DNA of 64,000 bases from Eremothecium cymbalariae DBVPG#7215 (Eukaryota; Ascomycota; Saccharomycetes; Saccharomycetales; Saccharomycetaceae). The stretch is from assembly GCF_000235365.1 (NCBI RefSeq), contig NC_016451.1, forward strand, positions 372,001-436,000, given 5' to 3'. Position numbers and translations under genes: made by a program. Positions 9,601 through 18,073 of this stretch are shown piece after piece. The notes under the pieces are model-generated. The model did no database searches, was not told the DNA's origin, and worked only from the letters and a program-made list of their open reading frames with translations. Within the stretch, counting starts at the first letter, position 1; each line of letters starts with the position of its first letter.

Positions 9601-10616
9601 CAAATACCAAACGGAAAAGAGAATATCTAGTAGTTGGTAACACATATGTGCGCGATGAAGATATTAGTGGAACTGGTTCATTTTACTTGTATGATATAAC
9701 TGAGGTTGTTCCGGAGCCAGGAAAACCAGACACTAACTATAAATTTAAAGAAATATTCCAAGAAGATATTAGAGGCACTGTTTCTACTGTTTGTGAAATT
9801 AGTGGCAGATTCATGATTAGTCAAAGCTCCAAGGCAATGGTCAGAGACATACAAGAAGATAACTCGGTTGTTCCTGTTGCTTTTTTGGATATGCCTGTTT
9901 TCATAACAGATGCAAAGAGCTTTGGAAATTTGATGATAATTGGTGATGCCATGCATGGCTTCACCTTTGTAGGCTTTGATGCAGAACCTTACAGAATGAT
10001 AACTCTAGGTAAGAGTGTAACCAAACTAGAAACGATGAGCTTAGAATTCTTGGTGAATAATGGTGATATGTATTTCATTATCACTGATAGAAGTCAAGTC
10101 ATGCATGTTTTGAAATATGCTCCTGATGAACCAAACTCCCTATCAGGCCAAAGACTAGTTTATTGCACCAGCTTTAATTTGCATTCTATAAATACATGTA
10201 TGCGATTGATCCAGAAAAACAATGAATTTGTAGACCTCAGAAGAAACTATGGTTCACATATGTCTACATTTCAATGCATTGGATGCCATATTGATGGTTC
10301 CATTTTTAAGGTCGTTCCCTTGACGGAGTCTTCCTACAGAAGACTATATCTAGTACAACAACAAATAATCGACAAAGAAGTTCAACTTTGTGGATTGAAT
10401 CCTAGAATGGAGCGTCTTCAGAACCCTTATTATCAATTGGGCCATCTCTTGAGACCAATGCTGGATTTTACCATTTTAAAGAAATTTTCCACTTTGTCAA
10501 TTTCAAAGCGGAGATCTATGGCTAGCAAAGCAGGTCATCAGGCACATACTGAGGTATGGCGTGATCTAATTGATATAGAATACTCTTTAACTTCTTTAAA
10601 TAAGTCTACCAATTAG
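6660..10616 (+). CDS. CFT1: CFT1, cleavage and polyadenylation factor subunit (CPSF160 homologue)
   Basis: The 1318-residue protein is close in length to S. cerevisiae Cft1/Yhh1 (1357) and begins MNVYDEVINATVV as that family does. It is built of WD40-type beta-propellers and ends in the conserved CPSF-A region (about 930-1290: GFQSGILLINPK, EVVPEPGKPDTNYK, SGRFMISQSSK, AEPYRMITLG, GLNPRMERLQNPYYQLGH). Cft1 is the scaffold of the polymerase module of CPF, which processes mRNA 3' ends in the nucleus. An acidic insert near residue 150 (seven Glu and neighbouring Asp/Lys) is a low-complexity loop. No frame break is seen over almost 4 kb. Confidence 0.97.
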   Translation: MNVYDEVINATVVQNCIQGYFTSALQQELIISRTNVLSVFHYSAKGQLVLSYEWKLSGHVHSMALIPQPGSELYCLVILTGCGKLSILKFDHMSQSLDTLSLHYYEDKFKELSLLEISNTPSLIVDRSFRCLLVRNNDCIAILPLNVTKEEEEEEEDNEKDEDRSNGGRFSFKRHKLNGGSVKQFVNSSTIMPASHLHSDIKNVLDVQFLHGFNKPTLAILYQPILAWSGNEKLRSQTVKVIILSLDFEDEKSTVINIIQGLPNDLHTLIPLSNASIVVGVNELIYIDNTGALQGTVSLNSFSKTVLNTKVKDNSSLQAFFNRPVCQYTTISKGKDIMLLMDEKSQMYNVIIESEGRLVTAFNCVRLPIVNDIFKNNHLPTCICGDVDLETGNLFIGFKSGDAMRVRLNNLRSSLASKGNVVETMEADEDYDELYGGSTEVEKKNMDTETPFDIETLDNLINIGPLTSLAVGKVSSIEPTIAKLTNPNRCELSIVATSGNSTGSHLTVFENTIVPTVEKALKFISVTQIWNLKIKDKDKYLVTTDSSQSKSDIYSIDRDFKPFKSFDFKKNDTTVSTAVTGAGKRIVQVTSKGVYLFDINFKRMMTMNFDFEVVHVCINDPFLLLTNSKGDIKIYELEPKHKKKFVKMVLPEALKEIIITFGVILESNMCNKYLHGLENSNKNQLLFTFVTADNQIVFFTKEHNDRIFQLNGIDEFHERLFISTYQLPEEINPDPSIKQVMINKLGHKFKEEYLTILTFGGEIYLYRKCVDNPDKFVKCEHELYITGAPDNAYAKGVHGVERVAHYIEDYNGYSVIFVTGTVSYIIIKEDTSVPRIFPFGNITLVSMTRWGKNSVMCVDDGKNARIMTLNLDNHRYYGNKMPLRKIFLEDVLEDFETFNNITYHERTQNFIVSFSKSIDYDALSEEGERIVGYEASKPHAKGFQSGILLINPKTWNIIDRIELGPNSLISDMRTMMIQLNSNTKRKREYLVVGNTYVRDEDISGTGSFYLYDITEVVPEPGKPDTNYKFKEIFQEDIRGTVSTVCEISGRFMISQSSKAMVRDIQEDNSVVPVAFLDMPVFITDAKSFGNLMIIGDAMHGFTFVGFDAEPYRMITLGKSVTKLETMSLEFLVNNGDMYFIITDRSQVMHVLKYAPDEPNSLSGQRLVYCTSFNLHSINTCMRLIQKNNEFVDLRRNYGSHMSTFQCIGCHIDGSIFKVVPLTESSYRRLYLVQQQIIDKEVQLCGLNPRMERLQNPYYQLGHLLRPMLDFTILKKFSTLSISKRRSMASKAGHQAHTEVWRDLIDIEYSLTSLNKSTN

Positions 10617-10836
10617 TTTTTAAACTATAAGAATAAATCTAATAGATAAACTTCTAAGCATTGAAAACCTTTAGACAGTATTCTGGTGCGTGACACTGTC
10701 CACCGGAAAAGGCATCGAAACTGGGCAGAAATGAGATGAATCCCTTTGATGAAAAACCTTTCTACTAAATTCACAATGGGACCATCTGAGCTCCCCAATA
10801 AAAAGGTATAACGATCGGAATCAGAGGTTCATTGGT

Positions 10837-11490
10837 ATGGTAGTTAAGAAAAGACAAACGGTTAAAAAGAAGTTTGTTTCATTTTCAGATGACGATGTTT
10901 TGTCCAGGGCCAATCGTTCTACAAAAAGTAATACGCATTACGATAGCCCACCGGTTTATGTCAGAAGAACACCGTTGACAATTCCAATCCATCTACCTGT
11001 ATTATGTTATTGGTTTGCAAAATGCTCAAAGGACTATGATATTGTGAGGGCGTTATGGTACTTGGCACCAAGCCAGCTGTTATACTTAGTTCTTCAATTT
11101 AACAGATGTACAGTGTATGGTAATAAGATTATAAAGACCAATCATTCATTATTATTAGTGTCTGCGGGAACTACATTCCTATTGACCATTCCATGTATGC
11201 TATTCATTATTCTGTTTGGTGCTCCCATTTCTGAACTGTTGAAGAAAACGTGGCTGTTGTCACTGCACTGTTGTGTATTGGCGTATCCTGCAATATATTC
11301 GGTTTACAACAGTGATTTTAAAGTAGGCTATTTTAAAAAGTACTTTATTTCAATTGCTATAGGATGCTGGATCAGCTGTGTGGTAATTCCACTCGACTGG
11401 GATAGACCTTGGCAAGCATGGCCAACTCCTATTGTAATTGGTGGTTACATTGGTGCATTTTTTGGTTATACTTTTGGCAGCTTTTTATAG
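10837..11490 (+). CDS. GPI11: GPI11, GPI-anchor synthesis (PIG-F family)
   Basis: The 217-residue ER membrane protein matches Gpi11 (219 in S. cerevisiae) along its length: a basic cytosolic N-terminus (KKRQTVKKKFVSFSDDD), about six hydrophobic segments, and the conserved LQFNRCTVYGNKIIK, LFGAPISELLKKTWLLS and CVVIPLDWDRPWQAWPTPI. PIG-F/Gpi11 is an accessory subunit with the Gpi7 and Gpi13 ethanolamine-phosphate transferases, which add phosphoethanolamine to the GPI glycan before transfer to proteins. The start is the ATG at 10837. It follows CFT1 in the order seen in S. cerevisiae. Confidence 0.96.
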   Translation: MVVKKRQTVKKKFVSFSDDDVLSRANRSTKSNTHYDSPPVYVRRTPLTIPIHLPVLCYWFAKCSKDYDIVRALWYLAPSQLLYLVLQFNRCTVYGNKIIKTNHSLLLVSAGTTFLLTIPCMLFIILFGAPISELLKKTWLLSLHCCVLAYPAIYSVYNSDFKVGYFKKYFISIAIGCWISCVVIPLDWDRPWQAWPTPIVIGGYIGAFFGYTFGSFL

Positions 11491-11555
11491 AATGTGCTTG
11501 TAGTCATTATATATATGTACTCTATTTACGAATAAATTTACATGAAATCAATACA

Positions 11556-12341
11556 CTATTTCATTGATCGTAGGATTTCATCCCTAGAATATGATTGAGA
11601 TCCTAAAGCGTAATGTGATTGCAAAAGCATAATGCCAGGTCCCCTCACCTTAAAATATAGTTTATCTTTGCGGATAACCCTGGACATCAGATATAGCAAT
11701 TGATCATAGAACTTGCCTAAATACATCGTTCCGTATTTCTTTACTATCTGTGAAATTGCAATTGAGTTGTCTAGCTTTTCTAACTTCTCAATCTTGCAGT
11801 CAAAGTACCCAACAATACTTTCAGGTGCAATAAGCATCTCTTCACCTCCATTTAGTTTTAACTCATGCAAAGGGCCCTGTGTCATAAGAGCAACCAGGCC
11901 CCTGCCAAGTAACTTGCCCTCATTAAAGGATAAATCACCACTGTAAAAGATTACCTGAGAAGCCGGCTTCATTAATTTCCAACCTTTACCATAATCATCG
12001 ACTTCAAGTACCTTTAAATTGTTTGAAGATGCCCGCGTGTGGCATATCAAATTGACAGGTGCCGCCCCTGTAATCAGTTTAGTGAATCCATTAGGCAATT
12101 TTTCACAGTTCATGAAGGGAAGAGCAGTTTCTGGAGGCACATTGAATACGCCAACCTGTTCTAATTTACTAAACACTGTACTAGATGATGGAATTCTTAA
12201 TAGTAATGAACCTTGGAGTAACTGAAAATCGGGGAATTCGACAAAAGGGCCTGATCCAGTGCCAGTTTTGCGAACCACAAACTTGGATAAATCAGTTAGT
12301 ATATGGCTCGAACTTGCAAACCATCTTTTCATCACTATCAT
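11556..12341 (-). CDS. AIM24-like mitochondrial protein
   Basis: The first ATG gives 261 residues (MIVMKRWFASSSHIL); a second ATG three codons on would also give a basic, Ser-rich, mitochondrial-type N-terminus. The body resembles the AIM24 family of beta-rich proteins, with YSGDLSFNEGKLLGRGLVALM, GEEMLIAPESIVGYF and a C-terminal KVRGPGIMLLQS. S. cerevisiae Aim24 (394 residues) is a mitochondrial inner-membrane protein linked to MICOS; this one is shorter. It lies between GPI11 and RSC3, where S. cerevisiae has no such gene, so synteny does not support the name. I give a family assignment only; orthology is uncertain. Confidence 0.6.
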   Translation of the reverse strand: MIVMKRWFASSSHILTDLSKFVVRKTGTGSGPFVEFPDFQLLQGSLLLRIPSSSTVFSKLEQVGVFNVPPETALPFMNCEKLPNGFTKLITGAAPVNLICHTRASSNNLKVLEVDDYGKGWKLMKPASQVIFYSGDLSFNEGKLLGRGLVALMTQGPLHELKLNGGEEMLIAPESIVGYFDCKIEKLEKLDNSIAISQIVKKYGTMYLGKFYDQLLYLMSRVIRKDKLYFKVRGPGIMLLQSHYALGSQSYSRDEILRSMK

Positions 12342-12638
12342 TGTTTTATATATTTGCAAGTGTTGACTGTTTTTGTTGTTAGATTGTCAATACGGTGTTT
12401 TAGTAACGAAAATGTTTTGTTGATTTGCGTAACATCAAAATCGACCAACCAGATTTCATTCCCTCATTCCTTCGAGGGGAGAGCACAAACACTGAGATAA
12501 ACTAGCAGCATACGCCACAACTTTTTAAAAGAGCTGTATATGCTATGGAAACAAGTTTATATAGATCTATATTTTCTTGGTTTACTTATAATACACGTGT
12601 TGTGGAAGCTCTTCAATATATTGTAAAATGGTATAACA

Positions 12639-15116
12639 TCAATGGAAAAAAGCTTGATACACAGAATCAAAATTTCCAGCGGTAACACCGAAAGTAATGG
12701 ATGATTCAGGGACGAAAGGATCTCTCTTGTCGTAAAAATCTGTCTTGATCAACGTCTCAGACATAGTGCGCAACTTAGCAACATTTTTGTTTAATCTTAA
12801 AATATCTAGGCATTGCAGGCCATTCCTCAAAGGGGTGGATAAGACAGGTGTATCATGCGAGCTGGCCTCTAATATCGTGGAAACAATGATTTTAATGTCT
12901 GTAACCACAGGGTTCTCCTTTTTACAATTTTTTGAGTAATCACTGATCAACATACAGATTTTTCTAATCAAAGTAATCAAAGTCTCGTTCATCTGTTTTA
13001 GTTCTGGTCTTGTTCGATTCTTAATATCCCCTAGACGTGTTCTCTCAGCTAGGGAAAACAAAATCAATAAAATGTTCTTTAGGATATTGAAAGTTGGGTG
13101 GTGGAAAATGTATTCATACCCGGCAAACTTCAGGTTAGCCAAACCAGAGAAGATATAGAATACAGATTCTTGTAAGAATTGAATGAAATTCTTAAAACTT
13201 TCATTGTATTTGTCAATGTCAGCGACAGATTCGTAGTGTAACAATGTATAAACATCCACAAATAGCTCCATATTACGGTATAACAAAGTGTCAACTACGT
13301 GGCTGACCATCAATTGAGCATTAAAGCACCGCTGAGATGCGTGATTCAAAGCTTCCTTGCACTGAGCTTTCAATTTCATAAGCTTTACCACGCTTAGGGT
13401 TTCATCTCTACTATGTAGATACTGTAAGAGCTTCATCAACGATTTCAAAAAGTCATAATCCTGCAATAAGGCAGAATCCAATATCCTTGTAGAACTTGAA
13501 AGTTTCGAAAGCAACGGTAAAGGCAGTTCTCCGTGAACTAACTTTCTCCAACAACAATTTTTGTAAATAAAATTCCAAAGTACAATCAGTTGCTGATCTT
13601 GAGTCTCATGGTTAATACCTAGATCTAAAGACCAGTTTAAATCCTCATCGTAATCTATCGATTGCGAAGTTGTCGACCAACCAGTGAGGGTTTGGTAAAA
13701 CTTCAACGCCGCAATAAAGGGTAAAAGTCTTAACTTCCACTTACGCGATAAACTACCAGAGCCGTTAACTGATATTAACATGAGAATGCCCTTGAGGTTG
13801 GTATGCAACTGCGGTATGTGGTCGCGTAATTGTTCATATTTGTGAAGTTCATCATCCTTCAAGGGGACAAGGACTGTAGAAGAGAGGGATTGATAGCAGA
13901 ACAGCAAATAGAGCGTGATTAACCCCAAGGTAGACAACTGGTCGACTGAAATGGACTCAATGCTAAACGATACATCCTTCTGAGGGAACCACTGGTCAAT
14001 GGACTGGATAATATCCTGAGATTGGATTAAAGGAATTAGTGTCGAGATATCAGTTTGAGAGGTGAAGTAGTTGATCCAATGGGTGCATAAAACCTTAGGA
14101 GGGAACCGCAGTGGTTCCGTTTGGCCCAAAGGTTTTAATTTTGTCTGTTGTTGCTGAGAAAGCCGTTCAGGCAGAGTGTTGGACATAACATCGTAGAGCC
14201 TATTGTAAAAAAAGCACAAATAATCGTCATGCATAGCCAAGTGACCTATCTGGAATAACCTATTCTCGTTTCCTGTGATTGGAACGGCAGAAGAAAAGAA
14301 TGTGGACTTCATAATTATGACACGGAGCACCTGTTTAGGGTCTAAAAAGGTTGGGTCCACAGATTTAAACTCATCAAAGGGTTCCATCTTTCGTTTTTTC
14401 ATCAACGAATTCGCGGTGCCGATATTAGTACTGTTCATACCATGGTGATTAGCACCACTACCACCACCAACACCACTACCACCACCACCACCGCTATCAT
14501 CCGCATCCATTGTATCCACAGACATCCCTCGGCGCCCTGTCGGACTCACATGCAGGTTCTCCAGCCCAGGCACTATCTTCCCCGTGGCCTTCTGCAAGTC
14601 ATGCAGCCGGGCCCTCAAAAAATCCAACTCTTTCTCCAAAATCTCATCCTGAGTATACGGAACCTTGGCCGTGTCGAAGATTGCAGGCCCCCGCACCAGA
14701 TTCACCATTCCCTCCTCCCCGCCACCACCGCTGTGCTCGTACTTCTTGTTATTCACCACCGGCACACTGCTCACCTTCGGAATAAACTGCGGCTGCTCAA
14801 CGGGCGCCGGACTGGTCGTCGTCGTCCGCTGCGCTGCATTCAACAACTGCAACCGCGTATTGTATTCCCGAATCTGCTCTAACGACGCCAGTTCCGGGTT
14901 CTTGGACAAAATCGCCTGTGACGCATTCTGGTTCGCAGTCACTGAACTGCTCTGCACATAAACCCCAGGAATATCTGGATAGAAACAATCGTTCTTCCCG
15001 TTACGCAGACAGTTACCGCATATCGGCTTCACCCGGTCGCATCCTATTTTTCTTTTGCGACACTGCACACAAGCAGGTGGTTTCTTCATCTTCCTGCCTC
15101 TAATATCAACGGCCAT
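12639..15116 (-). CDS. RSC3: RSC3/RSC30, zinc-cluster subunit of the RSC chromatin remodeller
   Basis: From the first ATG (15114-15116) the product is 825 residues; the frame continues upstream only to a GTG. A Zn2Cys6 binuclear cluster sits at the N-terminus, with cysteines at 16, 19, 26, 33, 36 and 44. Next come a Gln/Ala-rich linker, a short coiled region near 155-185, a Gly/Ser-rich stretch near 205-225 and a long helical fungal transcription-factor-like domain. Rsc3 and Rsc30 are ohnologues in S. cerevisiae; one gene here stands for both. The family binds CGCGC-type sites and guides the RSC remodeller to promoters. The N-terminal coding third is noticeably GC-richer than the rest. Confidence 0.93.
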   Translation of the reverse strand: MAVDIRGRKMKKPPACVQCRKRKIGCDRVKPICGNCLRNGKNDCFYPDIPGVYVQSSSVTANQNASQAILSKNPELASLEQIREYNTRLQLLNAAQRTTTTSPAPVEQPQFIPKVSSVPVVNNKKYEHSGGGGEEGMVNLVRGPAIFDTAKVPYTQDEILEKELDFLRARLHDLQKATGKIVPGLENLHVSPTGRRGMSVDTMDADDSGGGGGSGVGGGSGANHHGMNSTNIGTANSLMKKRKMEPFDEFKSVDPTFLDPKQVLRVIIMKSTFFSSAVPITGNENRLFQIGHLAMHDDYLCFFYNRLYDVMSNTLPERLSQQQQTKLKPLGQTEPLRFPPKVLCTHWINYFTSQTDISTLIPLIQSQDIIQSIDQWFPQKDVSFSIESISVDQLSTLGLITLYLLFCYQSLSSTVLVPLKDDELHKYEQLRDHIPQLHTNLKGILMLISVNGSGSLSRKWKLRLLPFIAALKFYQTLTGWSTTSQSIDYDEDLNWSLDLGINHETQDQQLIVLWNFIYKNCCWRKLVHGELPLPLLSKLSSSTRILDSALLQDYDFLKSLMKLLQYLHSRDETLSVVKLMKLKAQCKEALNHASQRCFNAQLMVSHVVDTLLYRNMELFVDVYTLLHYESVADIDKYNESFKNFIQFLQESVFYIFSGLANLKFAGYEYIFHHPTFNILKNILLILFSLAERTRLGDIKNRTRPELKQMNETLITLIRKICMLISDYSKNCKKENPVVTDIKIIVSTILEASSHDTPVLSTPLRNGLQCLDILRLNKNVAKLRTMSETLIKTDFYDKRDPFVPESSITFGVTAGNFDSVYQAFFH

Positions 15117-15638
15117 GACGCGGGCTGCTCGAAACACTTTGGCCTGAAGAGTGGCGTGTATATTCCTTCAAAATCTTACTTCCAAAACCCAATAAGACAG
15201 ACGAATCCAGGCTTTTTGATGTAGCGGCGACGGACAGTAAACCAAAAAATAACCGGATACAGCAGAACTCTATTCGCACCAGTTCTAACCTGATCGAAAT
15301 CTCCAGTCTTTAAACACTAAAGACAAAAACACTGATCCTCGAGAATGATATAAACATTAGTTAGAAGTTTTCATTCACTAATTTTTTTCATTCCCTTTTG
15401 GTTATCTTGTCAAAAGGGGCAAACCATGAGAGGTATCGAGCACGATGCCAAAAATGTGACACGTGACGCCGAAAATCTTGCACGTGACGCCTGAAAATCC
15501 GGTGTGCGGGTAACGCGCGGTGGGACGTGATAACAGGTGGCTCGAGCCAGCCCGTGGCATGGGAGCGGTGGAGCGGTTACGTATGTAGTGACGGGGTTAT
15601 ACAGTATATAGAGGAAGACGACGGCGATGGGCCATCCA
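15117..15638. promoter_or_regulatory. RSC3 promoter and CPR5 3' region with two spaced CACGTGACGCC repeats
   Basis: The 522 bases contain no gene. CACGTG cores begin at 15460 and 15481 inside a near-perfect direct repeat (CACGTGACGCC followed by GAAAATC, the second copy with one extra T), spaced 21 bases, about two helical turns. CACGTG is the core bound by Cbf1, Pho4 and other bHLH factors. A CGCGC sequence near 15513 matches the known Rsc3 core, so self-control is conceivable but unproven. Confidence 0.5.
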
Positions 15639-16241
15639 CTACAACTCGTCGCTGATTGGTGCGGCAGCTCCGGAGTCTGGTAGTGCGCCGCAGGCTGCGA
15701 TCTGGATCGGGACGAGCGGTCTATCTTGGGGGTCTGTGGCGGCCTTCTCCATGGCGAAAACGACGGACATGCCCTCCAGGACCTCTCCGAAGACGACGTG
15801 TCTGCCGTCTAGCCAGGGCGTGGGGACAGTGGTGATAAAGAACTGCGAGCCGTTGGTGTTTTTGCCACGGTTGGCCATGGATAGGCGGCCTGGTTTGTCG
15901 TGTTTGACCTCGAAGGATTCATCGGGGAATGTAGCGCCGTAGATGGATTTACCCCCGATTCCCGAACCGTGGGTGAAGTCGCCGCCTTGGACCATGAAGG
16001 AAGGGATGATACGGTGGAAAGTGGAGTTGATGTAGCCCATGGCTGCGTCATTGCTGGTGGATAGTTCGTAGAAGTTTTTGACGGTTTTGGGGGCCACGTC
16101 CCCGTAGAGACCGATCACCACACGACCGAGAGGTTTGTCACCTTGCTTGAGATCGAAGAAAACCTTGCTGGTGACCGTGGGGTCTGCGACGGCGTAGACA
16201 GCAAGCAATAGAACGGACAAAATGGTTGATAGTAGTTTCAT
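15639..16241 (-). CDS. CPR5: CPR5/CPR2, ER cyclophilin (peptidyl-prolyl isomerase)
   Basis: The start chosen is the ATG at 16239-16241, which begins a clear signal peptide ([21 protein letters not shown]) and gives 200 residues; the frame further upstream has no ATG. The cyclophilin fold is complete: [27 protein letters not shown] with the catalytic Arg, NGSQFFITT and [12 protein letters not shown]. The C-terminus reads PISDEL, an HDEL-like ER-retrieval signal with Ser in the first position, which supports residence in the ER lumen. CPR5 and CPR2 are the two S. cerevisiae ohnologues. The gene is markedly GC-rich compared with its neighbours. Nine G in a row lie about 20 bases before the start. 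Confidence 0.95.
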   Translation of the reverse strand: MKLLSTILSVLLLAVYAVADPTVTSKVFFDLKQGDKPLGRVVIGLYGDVAPKTVKNFYELSTSNDAAMGYINSTFHRIIPSFMVQGGDFTHGSGIGGKSIYGATFPDESFEVKHDKPGRLSMANRGKNTNGSQFFITTVPTPWLDGRHVVFGEVLEGMSVVFAMEKAATDPQDRPLVPIQIAACGALPDSGAAAPISDEL

Positions 16242-16571
16242 TTCGAAACTGATAAAAACTGGGGGGGGGTTCGGTTGCTTTTTGGCTGCCTCCTTTGTGT
16301 TTTCGAGTGTGCTTTTCCTTGGATGCAGGTCAGTTAGTTGGTGTGGCAAGAGAGCAATTTTGAATTTCGAGGATTGAAACTTTCGTTTCGCTCGAGGAAA
16401 AAAGGCGTTTGATTTTGCATATTGGCATTTTGCATATATATATATATATTATATTAGGGTATATTATTTATTACGTTGCATGCCGATACTTTTGCGAGAC
16501 GGGTCTTGAGGTTTTGAACGTGGATGGTTGCTGATGTTACATGGGGGCAGTTATTGTAACTAATAGGAAAC
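16242..16571. promoter_or_regulatory. CPR5 promoter region with G9 tract and AT repeat
   Basis: This stretch holds no gene. It contains nine consecutive G at 16261-16269, a TA-dinucleotide run near 16433-16450 that could serve as a TATA region, and GAA/TTC-type blocks near 16360-16390. I could not find a clear unfolded-protein-response element. Confidence 0.5.
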
Positions 16572-17327
16572 TTATAGGTATACAGGGGTAGACTTGATGC
16601 TTTGGAGCATGAGCTTGTCCATCATCTCTTGGGTTAAGATGTCAGAATAGCCGGCACCGTTGGTCTCCATTGCTGCGGTCATACCGACGTTTGTAGCGCC
16701 TGTCGTATTGCCTGCACTGCCGGTTACCGCAGCAGTGCTTCCCGTGGCTGGAGATGATGCCACAAGCACCGAGTCGTGTTCTATAGCGATGAAGGAAGAG
16801 CCTTGGCTTGGCTGGAAGGTAGATAGTTGTTGAATACCTGCAAGGGCCTTGCTCAGATGGTAGTTGGTTGATAGCAGTCTGTTATGGACGACCTTGTAGA
16901 CAGTTGGCGATTGGTAGACATTGGCGCCGATAATGTAGTAGTCATTCAGCGGGGTTGTGTTGATCTCGTTTTGACGGTTTTGTTTACGTATAACCCAAAA
17001 GTCTGGTTCCCTTACGTGCGCTAGAATATATTCAACGCCTTTAAGCTTAGCCAATTCTTGTTCTAGCAATGCGTAGCTAGGATATCTATCCCAAATTTCT
17101 TGCCTCTGCGGACTCACTGCTGGCTTCGATCGCCCAGCCTGCTGGGACGAAGAGGGGGCCAACTGCTGCGAGAACTGTTGCTGCATCTTAACGACTTGGT
17201 TATTCGAAGTTTTGTCGAAAAATGGCGATTGGCTAAAATAGTCTAAGACGTTTTCCGTCCTGAGCCCAAAGGATTGAATCCACTCGGGAGATTTCCACTG
17301 CACTTCATCTAGTGGAAGCAGCGACAT
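16572..17327 (-). CDS. MED6: MED6, Mediator head subunit
   Basis: The 251-residue protein is the Mediator subunit Med6 (295 in S. cerevisiae). The MED6 domain lies at about 5-170, with the signature LLPLDEVQWKSPEWIQSFGLRTENVLDYFSQSPFFD at the very N-terminus and PLNDYYIIGANVYQSPTVYKVVHNRLLST near 125-155. The C-terminal third is low-complexity Ala/Thr/Gly-rich. Med6 sits in the head module that contacts RNA polymerase II. The ATG at 17325-17327 gives the conserved N-terminus. It is divergent from FYV4 across 228 bases that contain a strong inverted repeat. Confidence 0.95.
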   Translation of the reverse strand: MSLLPLDEVQWKSPEWIQSFGLRTENVLDYFSQSPFFDKTSNNQVVKMQQQFSQQLAPSSSQQAGRSKPAVSPQRQEIWDRYPSYALLEQELAKLKGVEYILAHVREPDFWVIRKQNRQNEINTTPLNDYYIIGANVYQSPTVYKVVHNRLLSTNYHLSKALAGIQQLSTFQPSQGSSFIAIEHDSVLVASSPATGSTAAVTGSAGNTTGATNVGMTAAMETNGAGYSDILTQEMMDKLMLQSIKSTPVYL

Positions 17328-17438
17328 CTTGCCTTCTTGAGGTCAATATACAAGGTGCTTTAAGGTGCAAGAGAGAGACTTTTGATGGGAGGGTCACATG
17401 CTTCTTTCCAACCAGAAACCTAGAGGTTTAATTTTTTT

Positions 17439-17471
17439 AATTTTTCAATTTTTTAAAAAAATTGAAAAATT
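17439..17471. repeat. AT-rich inverted repeat between MED6 and FYV4
   Basis: The left arm at 17439-17454 (AATTTTTCAATTTTTT) is the exact reverse complement of 16 bases at 17456-17471, separated by a single A. This 33-base palindrome could form a cruciform or hairpin and also contains overlapping RRPE-like AATTTTTC/GAAAAATT blocks in both orientations. It lies in the shared divergent promoter. Confidence 0.8.
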
Positions 17472-17555
17472 TCTTGAAACTGAAAACTCACGCCGTCTCA
17501 CTGAAAGGGTACTTATCCAGAACTGGTGTCTGATAGACAGAATATAGCGATCAAG

Positions 17556-17933
17556 ATGCTAAGTTCGAGGTTATTTCACACATCTGGAGTCATGCTTCGG
17601 ATTTCTAATACACAGTTTAGGGTTATTCCTAAACCAACGGAGCAAATTCCTGATGTTAACACTTTTCTCTCTAAGATTGGGAGAAAATGTGATGAGTTTA
17701 CGGATAAATTTGAGAATAAATGGGAGAACCTGTTCGGTTGGGATTCGAGGATATTGAAGGACAAGGGCATACCAGTTTCACAGAGGAAGTATATTCTGCT
17801 GCAGGTTGAGAAGTTACGGAAAAACGAGCCTGTTCATGAAATAAAGCTGGGTAAGAAATCGTTCTTTGGAGGCGAAAGGAAGAGAAAGGAGACCATTGCA
17901 AAGTGGCGGGCGGAGCAGAGGAATTCTAAATGA
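17556..17933 (+). CDS. FYV4: FYV4, mitochondrial small-subunit ribosomal protein mS41
   Basis: The ATG at 17556 gives 125 residues (the frame upstream starts only at GTG). The N-terminus [18 protein letters not shown] is a typical mitochondrial presequence. The conserved SAM-like IGR region follows ([15 protein letters not shown], then [33 protein letters not shown]) and the C-terminus is highly basic. S. cerevisiae Fyv4 (130 residues) is a component of the mitochondrial ribosome small subunit. The gene is adjacent to MED6 as on S. cerevisiae chromosome VIII. Confidence 0.92.
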   Translation: MLSSRLFHTSGVMLRISNTQFRVIPKPTEQIPDVNTFLSKIGRKCDEFTDKFENKWENLFGWDSRILKDKGIPVSQRKYILLQVEKLRKNEPVHEIKLGKKSFFGGERKRKETIAKWRAEQRNSK

Positions 17934-18073
17934 TTATTTTAGAGGACAGATGTGCTGTCAAGTGCATTTAGCCATAAAAATGGAAGTCTTGGGCACTTTC
18001 ACCTTGTTTAATTGTCATTACTATACCTTGTATATATAAGAAAAATATCGTTTGATTTTACGCATTACCTGGA

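Noticed and set aside
14442..14882. 146-codon frame opposite RSC3
   Set aside because: Low-complexity Thr/His run caused by Gly/Ser codons of RSC3; no independent support.
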